Shown here one piece after another: positions 36,724-45,633 of a DNA stretch of 64,000 nucleotides; the stretch's first letter is position 1; every line of letters begins with the position of its first letter. The position numbers and the translations under genes were made by a program. Below the pieces are notes generated by a model. It was given only the letters and a program-made list of their open reading frames with translations. It searched no databases and had not been told where the DNA came from. Source of the stretch: Alistipes sp. (lineage in GTDB: Bacteria; Bacteroidota; Bacteroidia; Bacteroidales; Rikenellaceae); contig JAFZFP010000029.1 of the NCBI GenBank assembly GCA_017555905.1, forward strand, positions 32,360 to 96,359. Direction: 5' to 3'.

Positions 36724-36972
36724 CTTCGTTAGCGGCAGTAGATGCGCTATTATAACTACAAAAATTAGTCAGTTCACCGCCCATTTATGCCCATTCACAC
36801 TTTTTTCTACGAAAAGTTATGGCGGTTTAATGAAAAATCACTATCTTGCGCACAAATAAAGTAAATAAGGAATAAGAGGAAGGCTATTAATGCGTTAGTA
36901 TTATAGAGGTCTCGGAGGACTTATTAAGGGAAAAGGATAGATAAATATTAACTTAAAACTTCTAATAGGATT

Positions 36973-37455
36973 ATGAAAAAGTTATTGTTTTTGATGGTTG
37001 CGCTCTTCGTAGGTGTTAGCGCATCAGCACAGATGGTTCCAGATGTTAAACTTGAGAACCAGGAGGGTAAGGTTATCTCTACTCGCAACTTGGTGGATGG
37101 TGTTCCAGCAATTATCTCGTTCTGGTCTACCACTTGCAAGCCTTGTATTATGGAGCTCAACGCCATCAACGACAACCTCTACGATTGGTTGGAAGAGGCA
37201 GAGTTCAAGGTGATTGCCGTATCTGTTGATGATGCTCGTACTTTGAGCCGCGCACGTGCTATGACTCAGGGTCAGGGTTGGGACGACTACGTATGCGTTT
37301 ACGACAAGAACCAGGATTTCAAGCGTGCTATGAACGTGAGCCTCACCCCACACACATTCATTATGGATGGTAAGGGTAACATCGTCTACTCACACTCTGG
37401 CTACACTCCAGGTAGCGAGCAGGAGTTGTTCGAGAAGATTAAGGCACTCAAATAA
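36973..37455 (+). CDS. TlpA-like periplasmic thioredoxin-fold protein
   Basis: A 160-aa secreted thioredoxin-fold oxidoreductase. A cleavable signal peptide (residues 1-20, ending SASAQ) precedes a compact TlpA/AhpC-type domain with the active site WSTTCKPC (C55, C58) and the cis-Pro loop LTPHTF (P126). The central insertion between beta2 and alpha2 is short. It should reduce or isomerise disulfides in the periplasm. It opens a four-gene set with a beta-barrel protein and two Omp28-type lipoproteins that also carry CxxC, which suggests dedicated partners (inference). An intercistronic hairpin separates it from the next gene. Confidence 0.9.
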   Translation: MKKLLFLMVALFVGVSASAQMVPDVKLENQEGKVISTRNLVDGVPAIISFWSTTCKPCIMELNAINDNLYDWLEEAEFKVIAVSVDDARTLSRARAMTQGQGWDDYVCVYDKNQDFKRAMNVSLTPHTFIMDGKGNIVYSHSGYTPGSEQELFEKIKALK

Positions 37456-37478
37456 TAAGTTAAACCGATTATATCACA

Positions 37479-37508
37479 GGGAGTTACATTGCAGTAACTC
37501 CCCTTTGT
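37479..37508 (+). terminator. Intercistronic hairpin between the thioredoxin and beta-barrel genes
   Basis: GGGAGTTAC (37479-37487) pairs perfectly with GTAACTCCC (37494-37502), followed by CTTTG only. It could be a partial terminator, or an mRNA 3'-end stabiliser that sets the ratio of the two products. Confidence 0.6.
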
Positions 37509-37530
37509 GTAAAGTAATAAACTTTGTAGG

Positions 37531-39330
37531 ATGAAGAAATTTATACTCTTTTTAGGCGTCGCTCTCTGTGCGACACTTTGTGTTAATGAGGCTTCAGCGC
37601 AGATTAAGGTTGGCGAGGAGGGTCGTCTCTCTATCGCCTTCGAGAGCAGCACAAGTTACTACGCTAAGGATAAACTTTTGGAGGATATTGGTAAGTACAC
37701 CAACTACAATCCTGATCCAGATTATGAGTTTAGTTTTGTCGATGGTCCAGATCGTAGCAACATCGGTTCTAACGACTACCTCAAACTCGACTACTCTTGG
37801 AAGGGTCTTTCGGTAGGTCTTCAGGTTGATGCTTACCTCCCACCACTCTACGGTTACGACCTCTACAAGTACTCACAGCGCGACTCTAAGCTTTCGGGCT
37901 TCCTCTCTAAGTACATCCAGTGGGAGGATAAGAACTGGGGTGTTCGCGTTGGTGATATTTACGACCAGTTTGGTAATGGTCTTATCTTCCGTACCTATGA
38001 GGACCGCAACCTTGCGTTCAACAACTCGTTGGCAGGCGCTCGTGCCTACTACAACTTCAACAACTACGTGAATGTGAAGGTTTTGGCAGGTATGCCACGT
38101 CTCTACGATATCCGCACCAACAACTGGGTATATGGTGGTGACCTTTCACTCTCAATCTCTGATATGGCAGGTTGGAACGACGGTATTGTATCGTTGGAGG
38201 GTAGTTACGTAGGCCGTTACGATAGCGATATTTCGGAGTTCAACGTAATTGACTGGCAGACACAACAGGAGATCAACACCCTTGGTCGTCAGCACATTAA
38301 TATGGTTTCTGGTCGTCTCAACTTCGAGTATATGGGTATCACTCTTCGTGGTGAGTACGCTGCGAAACTCAACAACGACCTCTTCAACAATGCTGCAAAC
38401 GTAGGCAAGGGTAACGCTATCTACGTAGACTTGGGTTACAACTACAAGCGCTTCTCTGCTACTGCAACATTCCGTCGTTTGGAGGGTATGACAACAATGA
38501 TTGACCCACGTAAGGACAACATCTTTGGTGGTAACCTCTTGAACTACATCCCAGTTCTTACTCGTCAGCACACCTACTCGTTGGCAGGTCTCAACCCATT
38601 TATGGGCGCTCCATCGGGTAACGAGATTGGCGGTCAGATCGACTTGTACTACTCGTTGCGCAACAAGAAGGCTCGTGGCAAGTATTGGAACTTCCACGCT
38701 AACTTCTCTATGTTCAATACCTACGACCACGTTGCCTTGAACTCTGATTCAGACATCCGCGAGGGTCGTAACATCTGGCTTGATTTCAACTTCGATGTTG
38801 AGCGTCAGTGGAATAAGTCTGTTAAGACAACCTTCTTCTACTCGTTCCAGCGTCGTGATAGCGACCAGTACGATATGCCTGAGGCACACTACTGCCCATC
38901 ACATATCTTCGTTGCTGACGTAACCTACAAGGTGAACAAGAAGCACTCATTGCGTTTCGAGGCTCAGTATCTCGCTGCAAACAACTACGAGGGTGACTGG
39001 GTAGCAGCAACCATCGAGTACAACTTCGCTCCAATGTTCAGTTTCTACGTGAGCGATATGTGGAACTGCGAGCCTATGCAGGATGGTAGTTATGGTAACT
39101 ACTTCTACCACTACAGTATGGCCAACTCTAACGACCCTGCGTTGTACGAGAACCCATACAAGCACGAACTTTTGCACTACTACCAGGTGGGTGCAAGTTT
39201 CACATACAACAGCCTCCGCGTACAGCTCTCTTACGGCCGTAACCGCGAGGGTATCGTTTGCTCGGGTGGTGTATGCCGCAAGCAGCCAGCCTTCACCGGT
39301 GCAAACCTTGCTTTGACACTCTCATTCTAA
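37531..39330 (+). CDS. DUF6029-type outer-membrane beta-barrel protein
   Basis: A 599-aa predicted outer-membrane protein. A signal peptide (residues 1-24, ending ASAQ) is followed by alternating amphipathic strands rich in Tyr, Phe, Trp and Asn, and the protein ends in Phe, as barrels recognised by BAM do. Repeated strand signatures such as LSVGLQVDAYLPP, NWGVRVGDIYDQFGNGL and YFNFNNYVNVK-like stretches point to ~18 or more strands. It fits DUF6029 as I remember that family. Four cysteines are present; two lie close together near the end (C577 and C582, CSGGVC). It sits between the TlpA-like and Omp28-type genes. Confidence 0.8.
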   Translation: MKKFILFLGVALCATLCVNEASAQIKVGEEGRLSIAFESSTSYYAKDKLLEDIGKYTNYNPDPDYEFSFVDGPDRSNIGSNDYLKLDYSWKGLSVGLQVDAYLPPLYGYDLYKYSQRDSKLSGFLSKYIQWEDKNWGVRVGDIYDQFGNGLIFRTYEDRNLAFNNSLAGARAYYNFNNYVNVKVLAGMPRLYDIRTNNWVYGGDLSLSISDMAGWNDGIVSLEGSYVGRYDSDISEFNVIDWQTQQEINTLGRQHINMVSGRLNFEYMGITLRGEYAAKLNNDLFNNAANVGKGNAIYVDLGYNYKRFSATATFRRLEGMTTMIDPRKDNIFGGNLLNYIPVLTRQHTYSLAGLNPFMGAPSGNEIGGQIDLYYSLRNKKARGKYWNFHANFSMFNTYDHVALNSDSDIREGRNIWLDFNFDVERQWNKSVKTTFFYSFQRRDSDQYDMPEAHYCPSHIFVADVTYKVNKKHSLRFEAQYLAANNYEGDWVAATIEYNFAPMFSFYVSDMWNCEPMQDGSYGNYFYHYSMANSNDPALYENPYKHELLHYYQVGASFTYNSLRVQLSYGRNREGIVCSGGVCRKQPAFTGANLALTLSF

Positions 39331-39348
39331 TCACTTTAGAAAACGAAT

Positions 39349-40452
39349 ATGAAACTTAAGAATCTTTTTGGACTTATCTGTGGCGTAGCTACCCTTATGG
39401 TGGCTTGCGAGGATCCTGAGCAAGGATCAAATCAGAATGGTCCCTCTGGAACGGGTGATGTAACCCTCTCGGTAGTAAACTACTCGGTAGAGATTAATAC
39501 CCCTATCAACTTTATCGTCAAGGATGCTGCAAACGTGGATGTAACTGCGAATGCAACGATCTTCGACAAGACTCACAACTACATGGAGGTCTCAAACCCA
39601 TTCACCCCTACAGAGGATGGTCAGTATGAGTTCTACGCTGTGGCTGGCACATCTATCTCTAACACCATTAAGATTGATGTTGTTCCAACCATCCCTGCTC
39701 TTCCAGAGGATCCACAGCCAACAAACACATCGTTCAACCACCGTCTCCTCTTGGTGGACCACACTGGTACTAACTGTGGTTTCTGCCCTGAGATGATGAA
39801 GGCGTTGAAGGAGGTTGAGGCTATGGAGGGTATGCACGACAAGTACTATGAGACTATGGCACACTCTTACAACACCTCTGACCCTGCATTCTCTGCAGCA
39901 GCAGGCTCTATCTCAACATTCTATGGCGTAAAGGACTACCCACGTCTTACCTACAACTTTGTTTACGACATTCAGTCGGATCGTAACGCGAGCCATATCG
40001 CTCAGCAGATCAACACCATCTGGAAGGAGTATGCTGACGCTGGTATCGCTGCTTCAGCAAGCCTTGCTACAACATCTGTTGTTGTAAACGCAGAGGTTAA
40101 GGCTGCCGTTGCTAACGAGTATCGCGTTACCGCTTGGTTGTTGGAGGATGGCATCGAGGGTACTCAGAAGAATGCTACCGAGGATTGGATGAACATCCAC
40201 AACAATGCTATCCGTCAGGCTGCAACCCTCAACCCTATTTCGGGCTTCGACCTCGGAACTATCGAGGCTGGTAAGTGTGCAACTCAGGCAATGAACCTTG
40301 CCATCACAGGTGCAGGTAGCAACAAGTGGAACCGCGACAACCTCAAGGTTATGGTTATTGCATCGGCTAAGAATGGTGCAGGCAAGTTCGAGGTAGTAAA
40401 CGTCGTTATTTGCCCAGTAAATAGCAGTGTGACATACGATTACAAGAAATAA
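39349..40452 (+). CDS. Omp28-related lipoprotein with thioredoxin-like domain (copy 1)
   Basis: A 367-aa lipoprotein: signal peptide with lipobox Cys at residue 20 (LMVAC), followed by an acidic CEDPEQ start that may favour surface export. Residues ~36-112 form an Ig-like beta domain; residues ~128-260 form a thioredoxin-like domain with NCGFC (C143, C146) and a YP loop (P198) as a candidate cis-Pro; residues ~265-360 form a beta-sandwich. Omp28 of Porphyromonas gingivalis is described as a surface protein with proposed adhesin roles; a redox role is inferred from CxxC and the neighbours. It lies 18 bases after the barrel gene and 38 before its paralogue. Confidence 0.88.
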   Translation: MKLKNLFGLICGVATLMVACEDPEQGSNQNGPSGTGDVTLSVVNYSVEINTPINFIVKDAANVDVTANATIFDKTHNYMEVSNPFTPTEDGQYEFYAVAGTSISNTIKIDVVPTIPALPEDPQPTNTSFNHRLLLVDHTGTNCGFCPEMMKALKEVEAMEGMHDKYYETMAHSYNTSDPAFSAAAGSISTFYGVKDYPRLTYNFVYDIQSDRNASHIAQQINTIWKEYADAGIAASASLATTSVVVNAEVKAAVANEYRVTAWLLEDGIEGTQKNATEDWMNIHNNAIRQAATLNPISGFDLGTIEAGKCATQAMNLAITGAGSNKWNRDNLKVMVIASAKNGAGKFEVVNVVICPVNSSVTYDYKK

Positions 40453-40490
40453 GTTAAACAATATTATCTAACTAAAAACAACACAAAACT

Positions 40491-41639
40491 ATGAAAATCA
40501 CAAAATTCTTTGCGCTTCTTGGCGCTGTAGCATTTGCTTTTGCTGCTTGTGAGCAAGTCAACAATGGTGGTGACAACAATGGCCCTCAGCAGGGTGGTAC
40601 CGATGGTCCAGATCGTCCTGAGCCAACAGGTAGCATCACTCTTTCTGCTGACAAGCTCTCTGTTGCAGTTGGTGAGGTTGTAACATTCACTGTTACTGAT
40701 GCTGAGAACCAGGACGTAACATCACAGGCTAACATCTACGATGCTGAGTTGAACGTAGTAAAGTCTGGCCAGTGGACTGCAGCAACTACTGGTGTTTACG
40801 AGTTCTTCGCTACTGTAGGCAGCGAGAATTCTAACTATGTTAAGGTTTCAGTTATGGCTGAGGTTCCTGAGATCCCAGAGAATCCAGAGCCAGAGAACCT
40901 CGCATTCAACCACCGTGCTATCCTCGTTGATTTCACAGGTGTAAACTGCGGTTTCTGCCCTGATATGATTGACGAGTTGATTAAGTTGGAGAAGACAAGT
41001 TGGGGGCCTCACTTCAACGAGGTAACTTGCCACGCTGGTACTTATGCTGGTGGTGACCCTGCAAACAGCGCTGCTGCTAACTCTTTGAACCAGTACTATG
41101 GTGGTCGTATCTCAGGTTACCCAACCCTTATTATGAACTTCAACGGCACAGGTATCAGCCGTGACTACAACGCTATGGCATCAACTCTTCAGGGTTACAT
41201 CCAGTTGGATGGTGCTGACGTAGGTATCTCTATGGCAGTATGTGGCGACAGCGAGAACGTTTACTTCGCATCTGAGATTAAGGCTGCTAAGACTAACGAG
41301 TACCGCGCTACTGCTTGGTTGCTCGAGAGCGACATCTATAGCCCAAACCAGTCTGGTGCTACAAAGCCTGAGCACTACATCTACGACTTCGCTATCCGTA
41401 ACGGTCTTAACATCACTCGTTCAGATATCTCTGGTGAGGATCTTGGCACTATCGAGGCAGGTAAGTCAGTAGAGTACTCACGCACACTCGGTATAACAAG
41501 CAAGACTTGGGTTGCTGATAACTTGGGCGTTATCGTAATCGTTAGCGCTAAGGATAAGAATAATCGCTGGGAGGTTGTAAACTCATTGTACTGCCCAGTA
41601 AACGAGAGCAAGGCATTCGAGTTCGTAACTGCTGAGTAA
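40491..41639 (+). CDS. Omp28-related lipoprotein with thioredoxin-like domain (copy 2)
   Basis: A 382-aa paralogue of the preceding gene in the same order: lipobox Cys at residue 20 (FAFAAC), a Gly/Asn/Pro-rich spacer (about 21-46), an Ig-like domain (about 47-123), and a thioredoxin-like domain with VNCGFC (C153, C156) and a classic YPT cis-Pro loop (P211). Matching segments flank the CxxC in both copies (FNHRxxLVDxTGxNCGFCPxM), so this is a tandem duplication that has since diverged. It closes the cluster; a GAGGGTGTC-type terminator follows 40 bases later. Confidence 0.88.
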   Translation: MKITKFFALLGAVAFAFAACEQVNNGGDNNGPQQGGTDGPDRPEPTGSITLSADKLSVAVGEVVTFTVTDAENQDVTSQANIYDAELNVVKSGQWTAATTGVYEFFATVGSENSNYVKVSVMAEVPEIPENPEPENLAFNHRAILVDFTGVNCGFCPDMIDELIKLEKTSWGPHFNEVTCHAGTYAGGDPANSAAANSLNQYYGGRISGYPTLIMNFNGTGISRDYNAMASTLQGYIQLDGADVGISMAVCGDSENVYFASEIKAAKTNEYRATAWLLESDIYSPNQSGATKPEHYIYDFAIRNGLNITRSDISGEDLGTIEAGKSVEYSRTLGITSKTWVADNLGVIVIVSAKDKNNRWEVVNSLYCPVNESKAFEFVTAE

Positions 41640-41679
41640 CACATACTTTGACAAACGAAATCGGCTTTGGCCAAATAAA

Positions 41680-41722
41680 GGAGAGGGTGTCCACAGAAGA
41701 TGTGGGACACCCTCTCCTCTTA
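41680..41722 (+). terminator. Terminator of the thioredoxin/Omp28 cluster (GAGGGTGTC family)
   Basis: GGAGAGGGTGTCC (41680-41692) pairs with GGACACCCTCTCC (41705-41717), extended inward by ACA/TGT, and runs into a TCTTATTTAT tail. Confidence 0.85.
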
Positions 41723-41782
41723 TTTATATATAGGTAAAGCAAGAAAAAGGGATAAAGATTTTTTTCTTACCTCAGCATTTCG

Positions 41783-41790
41783 TATCTTTG
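41783..41790 (+). promoter_or_regulatory. -7 box for the cyclophilin/DAHP synthase pair
   Basis: TATCTTTG, 24 bases before the ATG, downstream of a T-rich stretch. Confidence 0.55.
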
Positions 41791-41814
41791 TGAAGATATA
41801 AACACTCGTAAATT

Positions 41815-42252
41815 ATGAAATACGCAATTATCTCGACAGAAAAGGGCGATATGAAGGCGGAGTTGTACGCCGAGGAGACCCCTATCACCGTAAATAACTT
41901 TATCAAACTCGCTGAGAGCCACTTCTACGACGCCCTCACCTTCCACCGCGTAATCCCAGACTTCGTGATTCAGGGTGGTTGCCCTATCGGCAATGGTGCT
42001 GGTGGTCCAGGCTACACAATCCCTTGTGAGACCCGTGCCGAGCGTCAGTACCACGACCGTGGCGTACTCTCTATGGCACACCGTGGCCCTAACACCGGAG
42101 GCTCACAGTTCTTCATCTGCCACAACCGTATGAACACCCAGCACCTCGACGGCGTTCACACCTGCTTTGGCAAGGTAGTTGAGGGTGTGGATGTTATCGA
42201 CGACATCCGCCCAGGTGACCTCATCCTCTCAATAACCATCGTCGAGGAGTAA
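41815..42252 (+). CDS. Cyclophilin-type peptidylprolyl isomerase
   Basis: A 145-aa single-domain cyclophilin without a signal peptide, so probably cytosolic. Active-site elements: [13 protein letters not shown] (Arg in FHR and Gln), then [14 protein letters not shown] and a [12 protein letters not shown] segment in which Cys replaces the Val usually found as HTVFG. It catalyses cis-trans isomerisation of X-Pro bonds. It is followed after 5 bases by the DAHP synthase/chorismate mutase gene. Confidence 0.94.
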   Translation: MKYAIISTEKGDMKAELYAEETPITVNNFIKLAESHFYDALTFHRVIPDFVIQGGCPIGNGAGGPGYTIPCETRAERQYHDRGVLSMAHRGPNTGGSQFFICHNRMNTQHLDGVHTCFGKVVEGVDVIDDIRPGDLILSITIVEE

Positions 42253-42257
42253 CCACT

Positions 42258-43325
42258 ATGACAGACCTCACTCCCCTATTCCTTGGACAGAGTTCCGAGC
42301 CCCTCTACATTGCGGGCCCGTGCAGTGCCGAGAGCCGTGAACAACTGCTCGCCTCAGCACGTGGCATAAAGCGTGCAGGGGTGGAGATTCTGCGTGCCGG
42401 TATCTGGAAACCTCGCACCAAGCCAGGCTCCTTCGAGGGCATTGGCGACAGGGCGCTGGAGTGGCTCGCAGAGGCTAAGAGGGAGTATGGCCTACGCATA
42501 ATAACCGAAATTGCCACACCCCAACACCTCGACCTTGCCCTAAAGGCAGGTGTTGATGGAGTGTGGATAGGTGCTCGAACAACGACAAACCCCTTTGCTA
42601 CACAGCAGATTGCTGATGCCTTGCGTGGCGTAGATACTGCCGTGATAGTGAAGAACCCCGTAATTCCCGATGTGGACCTCTGGGTGGGTGCCATAGAGCG
42701 CATCTACAACAGTGGCGTTCGCCGCCTCGCTGCCGTACACCGTGGCTTCGGCACACACCAGACCACACCATACCGCAATGCGCCACACTGGTCGGTACCC
42801 ATCGAGTTACACCGCCGACTACCCAACCTACCTATACTCTCCGACCCCAGCCATATAGGCGGACGACGAGACCTCGTAGCACAACTCGCGCAGCAGGCCC
42901 TCGACTTAGGATTCTCGGGCCTTATGATAGAGTGTCACCCCAACCCCGAGGAGGCACTCAGCGATGCACAACAGCAGATTACTCCCGAGAACCTCAAGGA
43001 ACTCATAGCGCAACTACACCTGCGCAGAAGTACCAGCGAGGGTGACCTCCTGAGTGACTACCGCCTACACATCGACTCCATCGACAGCCGTATAATAGAG
43101 TTGTTGGCCGAGCGTATGGACATCGCTCGCGAGATAGGCTACTTCAAGCGTAAGCACGGAATGGCCGTAGTGCAGCACGACAGATATAACAAACTCCTCG
43201 TAGCTGCCGAGGCAAAGGCCGAGTCGATGAGCATACGCAAGGAGTTCATCCACCAAATATTTAGTGCCATCCACGAGGAGTCGGTGCGTCAGCAACTCGA
43301 CCTCAAGGAGGGAACAACGGAATAA
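42258..43325 (+). CDS. Bifunctional DAHP synthase / chorismate mutase
   Basis: A 355-aa fusion. Residues ~1-255 are a type I (KDO8P synthase-like) DAHP synthase with IAGPCSAES, the GIWKPRTKPGSFEG loop (K-P-R-T), VKNPV, HRGF and DPSHIGGRRD metal/substrate motifs. It condenses PEP and erythrose 4-phosphate. Residues ~265-350 are an AroQ-class chorismate mutase (LLSDYRLHIDSIDSRIIELLAERMDIAREIGYFKRKHGM, key residues R, K, E). The mutase is C-terminal, unlike in Bacillus where it is N-terminal. The fusion suggests feedback control through the mutase domain (inference). It is co-transcribed with the cyclophilin gene. Confidence 0.94.
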   Translation: MTDLTPLFLGQSSEPLYIAGPCSAESREQLLASARGIKRAGVEILRAGIWKPRTKPGSFEGIGDRALEWLAEAKREYGLRIITEIATPQHLDLALKAGVDGVWIGARTTTNPFATQQIADALRGVDTAVIVKNPVIPDVDLWVGAIERIYNSGVRRLAAVHRGFGTHQTTPYRNAPHWSVPIELHRRLPNLPILSDPSHIGGRRDLVAQLAQQALDLGFSGLMIECHPNPEEALSDAQQQITPENLKELIAQLHLRRSTSEGDLLSDYRLHIDSIDSRIIELLAERMDIAREIGYFKRKHGMAVVQHDRYNKLLVAAEAKAESMSIRKEFIHQIFSAIHEESVRQQLDLKEGTTE

Positions 43326-43425
43326 GAGGTCCGAAATAGACAAAAATAAGTGGTATAAATACCTATTCTGCATCGCTGGCAGGCTATTATGGCCCGTCAG
43401 CGATATCTCTTTGGTTTTTATTGAG

Positions 43426-43433
43426 TATATTTG
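43426..43433 (+). promoter_or_regulatory. -7 box for the acyltransferase/SDR pair
   Basis: TATATTTG, 23 bases before the acyltransferase ATG. A TTTG lies upstream at 43410, but only 12 bases away. Confidence 0.45.
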
Positions 43434-43456
43434 CATAAATTTGAATAGAAACTACT

Positions 43457-44818
43457 ATGCCACGTATTAGAAAACCAAGAGAACACTCTCTACTACTCAA
43501 GACATTTAGAACATATTTGCAATACGTAAACTCGTGGTTGTACTTCCGCAAGGAGCATATCGTGGGTCTGGAGAATGTACCCGTAGATGGCACTCCCGTA
43601 GTCGTGGTATCTAACCACCAGAACTGCTTGAACGACCCCTTGTGTGTCTGCCTAAAACTGACAGACCGAAGGATGAACTTCATCGCTCGTGCCAACGTAT
43701 TCAAGAATCCGATATTCAATAAGGCGCTCCGCGCTATGGGCCTCCTACCTGCCTACCGTATGAGCCACGAGGGCTTCGGCGCAATCAACAAGAACCGTGA
43801 GACGATGGACGACGCTGGTCAGGCTCTGACCGATGGCGAGACCCTAATGCTCTACCCCGAGGCCGACCACCAGGACAAACGCTGGTTGGGTAAATTCAAG
43901 TTGGGCTACCTCCGCATCGCCTTCGAGGCTGCCGAGAAGATGAACTTCGAGCAAGACGTTATGATTCTGCCCTCGTGCAACCACTACTCCAACTACTTCC
44001 ACGCCCGTACAGATATGCTCATCAAGTTTGCAGAGCCTATCTCGCTCAAGCCCTACTACGAGCGATATAAGGAGTCACCTCGCGAGACTATGATGGAGAT
44101 TAATACGTTGGTGCGCGACACAATCCAGCAGATGATGCTCCACGTCGATGACCTCGAACACTACGACGAGATCGACTTTATCCGCGAGTCGGGCTACGGC
44201 AGAAAGTACGCCAAGGAACACGGCTACAAATTCAACTACCTCCCCTCGCGCCTACTCTCCGACCAGAAACTTGTGGCCGAACTCCAGAGAGCATACACCG
44301 AGAATAACGAAGAGATGGAGGGCGTATATGCCGATACACGTCGCTTCTCGGAGGGACTAAAGGAACTCAACATCCGCGACTGGCTCTTCATCCACAACCC
44401 TGGCATCGAGGCGCCTATACTCCGTGGATTGGGACTTCTTTTACTCCTTCCACTATTTATCGTCTCGATAATACCTACGGCACTTCTGTTCATCATCCCA
44501 AAGATATTCCTCAATATCCTCATCAAGGACCAGATGTTCATTAGTTCGTTCAATGTGGGTGTTAGCGCCTTCGTGTCTGTGCCTATCTGTCTGATTATCC
44601 CATCCATACTATTGTGGATATTCGCGGGCTTCTGGTGGGCATTGGGCTATTTCGTAGCCTTTCCGTTTATGTTTGTCTTGGCGTGGAACTTTATGCGAAT
44701 GTTCCAAAAGTTTATGGGTTCGTGCCGTTTCGTAGCACGTAAGAACAGAGCAAAGGTTACGGAACTCAAGGAGTTGCGCAAGAGCATATTCTCGCGCCTC
44801 GACAAGTTGATTAACTAA
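43457..44818 (+). CDS. PlsC-like lysophospholipid acyltransferase family protein
   Basis: A 453-aa membrane-associated acyltransferase. The catalytic motif is VSNHQNCLNDP, an H-x5-D arrangement seen in Bacteroidetes members instead of the usual H-x4-D, followed by FIARANVFKNP and the glycerophosphate-binding LYPEADH. Residues ~300-345 and 355-420 contain three to four hydrophobic helices, so the C-terminus is anchored in the membrane. The likely role is acylation of a lysophospholipid or another glycerol or amino lipid. The SDR gene starts one base after its stop codon. Confidence 0.87.
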   Translation: MPRIRKPREHSLLLKTFRTYLQYVNSWLYFRKEHIVGLENVPVDGTPVVVVSNHQNCLNDPLCVCLKLTDRRMNFIARANVFKNPIFNKALRAMGLLPAYRMSHEGFGAINKNRETMDDAGQALTDGETLMLYPEADHQDKRWLGKFKLGYLRIAFEAAEKMNFEQDVMILPSCNHYSNYFHARTDMLIKFAEPISLKPYYERYKESPRETMMEINTLVRDTIQQMMLHVDDLEHYDEIDFIRESGYGRKYAKEHGYKFNYLPSRLLSDQKLVAELQRAYTENNEEMEGVYADTRRFSEGLKELNIRDWLFIHNPGIEAPILRGLGLLLLLPLFIVSIIPTALLFIIPKIFLNILIKDQMFISSFNVGVSAFVSVPICLIIPSILLWIFAGFWWALGYFVAFPFMFVLAWNFMRMFQKFMGSCRFVARKNRAKVTELKELRKSIFSRLDKLIN

Positions 44819-44819
44819 T

Positions 44820-45572
44820 ATGAAACGTGCGATAATCATAGGTGCCACCTCGGGCTTAGGACGTGAAGTGGCTCGTACACTCGCTAAGCAAGGTGTCATT
44901 GTAGGCATCGCAGGTCGTCGTGTCGAGCGCCTCAAGGAGCTACAACAGGAGTTCGGCCAGGAGAGGGTACATATTGCCGAGATGGATGTAACCACGCAAG
45001 AGGCTACCGACCAACTCGACTCGCTCATTGCGAAGGTGGGCAACCCCGACCTTCTGCTCTACGCTTCGGGCATAGGCAAGCAAAATCCCGAACTAAACCC
45101 CGAGATAGAACTAAACACCGTAGCAACAAACTCTATGGGTATGGTGCGCCTCGTTGCACACTTTCTGCGCTACGTGAAGCAGTCGGCGTCGTACGATGCC
45201 AAGCACAAGGCTCATATCGCCGTAATCACCTCCGTAGCAGGCACCAAGGGTATGGGTTCGGCCCCTGCATACTCGGCAACAAAGTCGATGCAGAGTACCT
45301 ATCTCTCGGCCCTTGCGCAGTATGTGCGTATGTACGATATCCCAGCGCTATTCAGCGACATCCGCCCAGGATTCGTAGCAACCGAGATTCTAAACCCCGA
45401 GAAGCACTACCCTATGCTTATGACCCCAGCCGAGGCCACACGCCACATCCTTAAGGGGCTTAAGCGTAAGAAGCGTGTGATAATCTTCGACTGGAAATTT
45501 AAGTTGCTGGTACTCTTCTGGCGACTAATTCCCCGTTGTATCTGGGAGAGGATGACATTCATAAAGAATTGA
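44820..45572 (+). CDS. Short-chain dehydrogenase/reductase
   Basis: A 250-aa classical SDR. The N-terminal NAD(P)-binding motif is GATSGLG (about residues 8-14) with GRR at the end of beta2, which favours NADP(H). The catalytic set is Ser in TSVAG, Tyr and Lys in PAYSATK. A hydrophobic, basic C-terminal stretch (KFKLLVLFWRLIPRCIW) suggests membrane association. It begins one base after the acyltransferase stop codon, so a role in lipid metabolism is plausible but unproven. A bidirectional terminator follows. Confidence 0.9.
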   Translation: MKRAIIIGATSGLGREVARTLAKQGVIVGIAGRRVERLKELQQEFGQERVHIAEMDVTTQEATDQLDSLIAKVGNPDLLLYASGIGKQNPELNPEIELNTVATNSMGMVRLVAHFLRYVKQSASYDAKHKAHIAVITSVAGTKGMGSAPAYSATKSMQSTYLSALAQYVRMYDIPALFSDIRPGFVATEILNPEKHYPMLMTPAEATRHILKGLKRKKRVIIFDWKFKLLVLFWRLIPRCIWERMTFIKN

Positions 45573-45585
45573 TACTTAATATATA

Positions 45586-45630
45586 AAAGGAGTGAGCCTA
45601 CCGAAAAATTCGGTAGGCTCACTCCTTTAT
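45586..45630. terminator. Bidirectional terminator between the SDR and AraC genes
   Basis: A perfect 17-bp stem, GGAGTGAGCCTACCGAA (45589-45605) with its complement (45609-45625), has A-rich and T-rich flanks on either side and lies between convergent genes. Confidence 0.92.
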
Positions 45631-45633
45631 TCA

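Noticed and set aside
36742-36972. Riboswitch before the thioredoxin gene
   Set aside because: The leader shows no known riboswitch core and downstream genes point to no metabolite; only the palindrome upstream is reported.
43410-43433. A full -33/-7 promoter before the acyltransferase gene
   Set aside because: TTTG is present but only 12 bases from the -7 box, too close for the usual ~20; only the -7 box is annotated.
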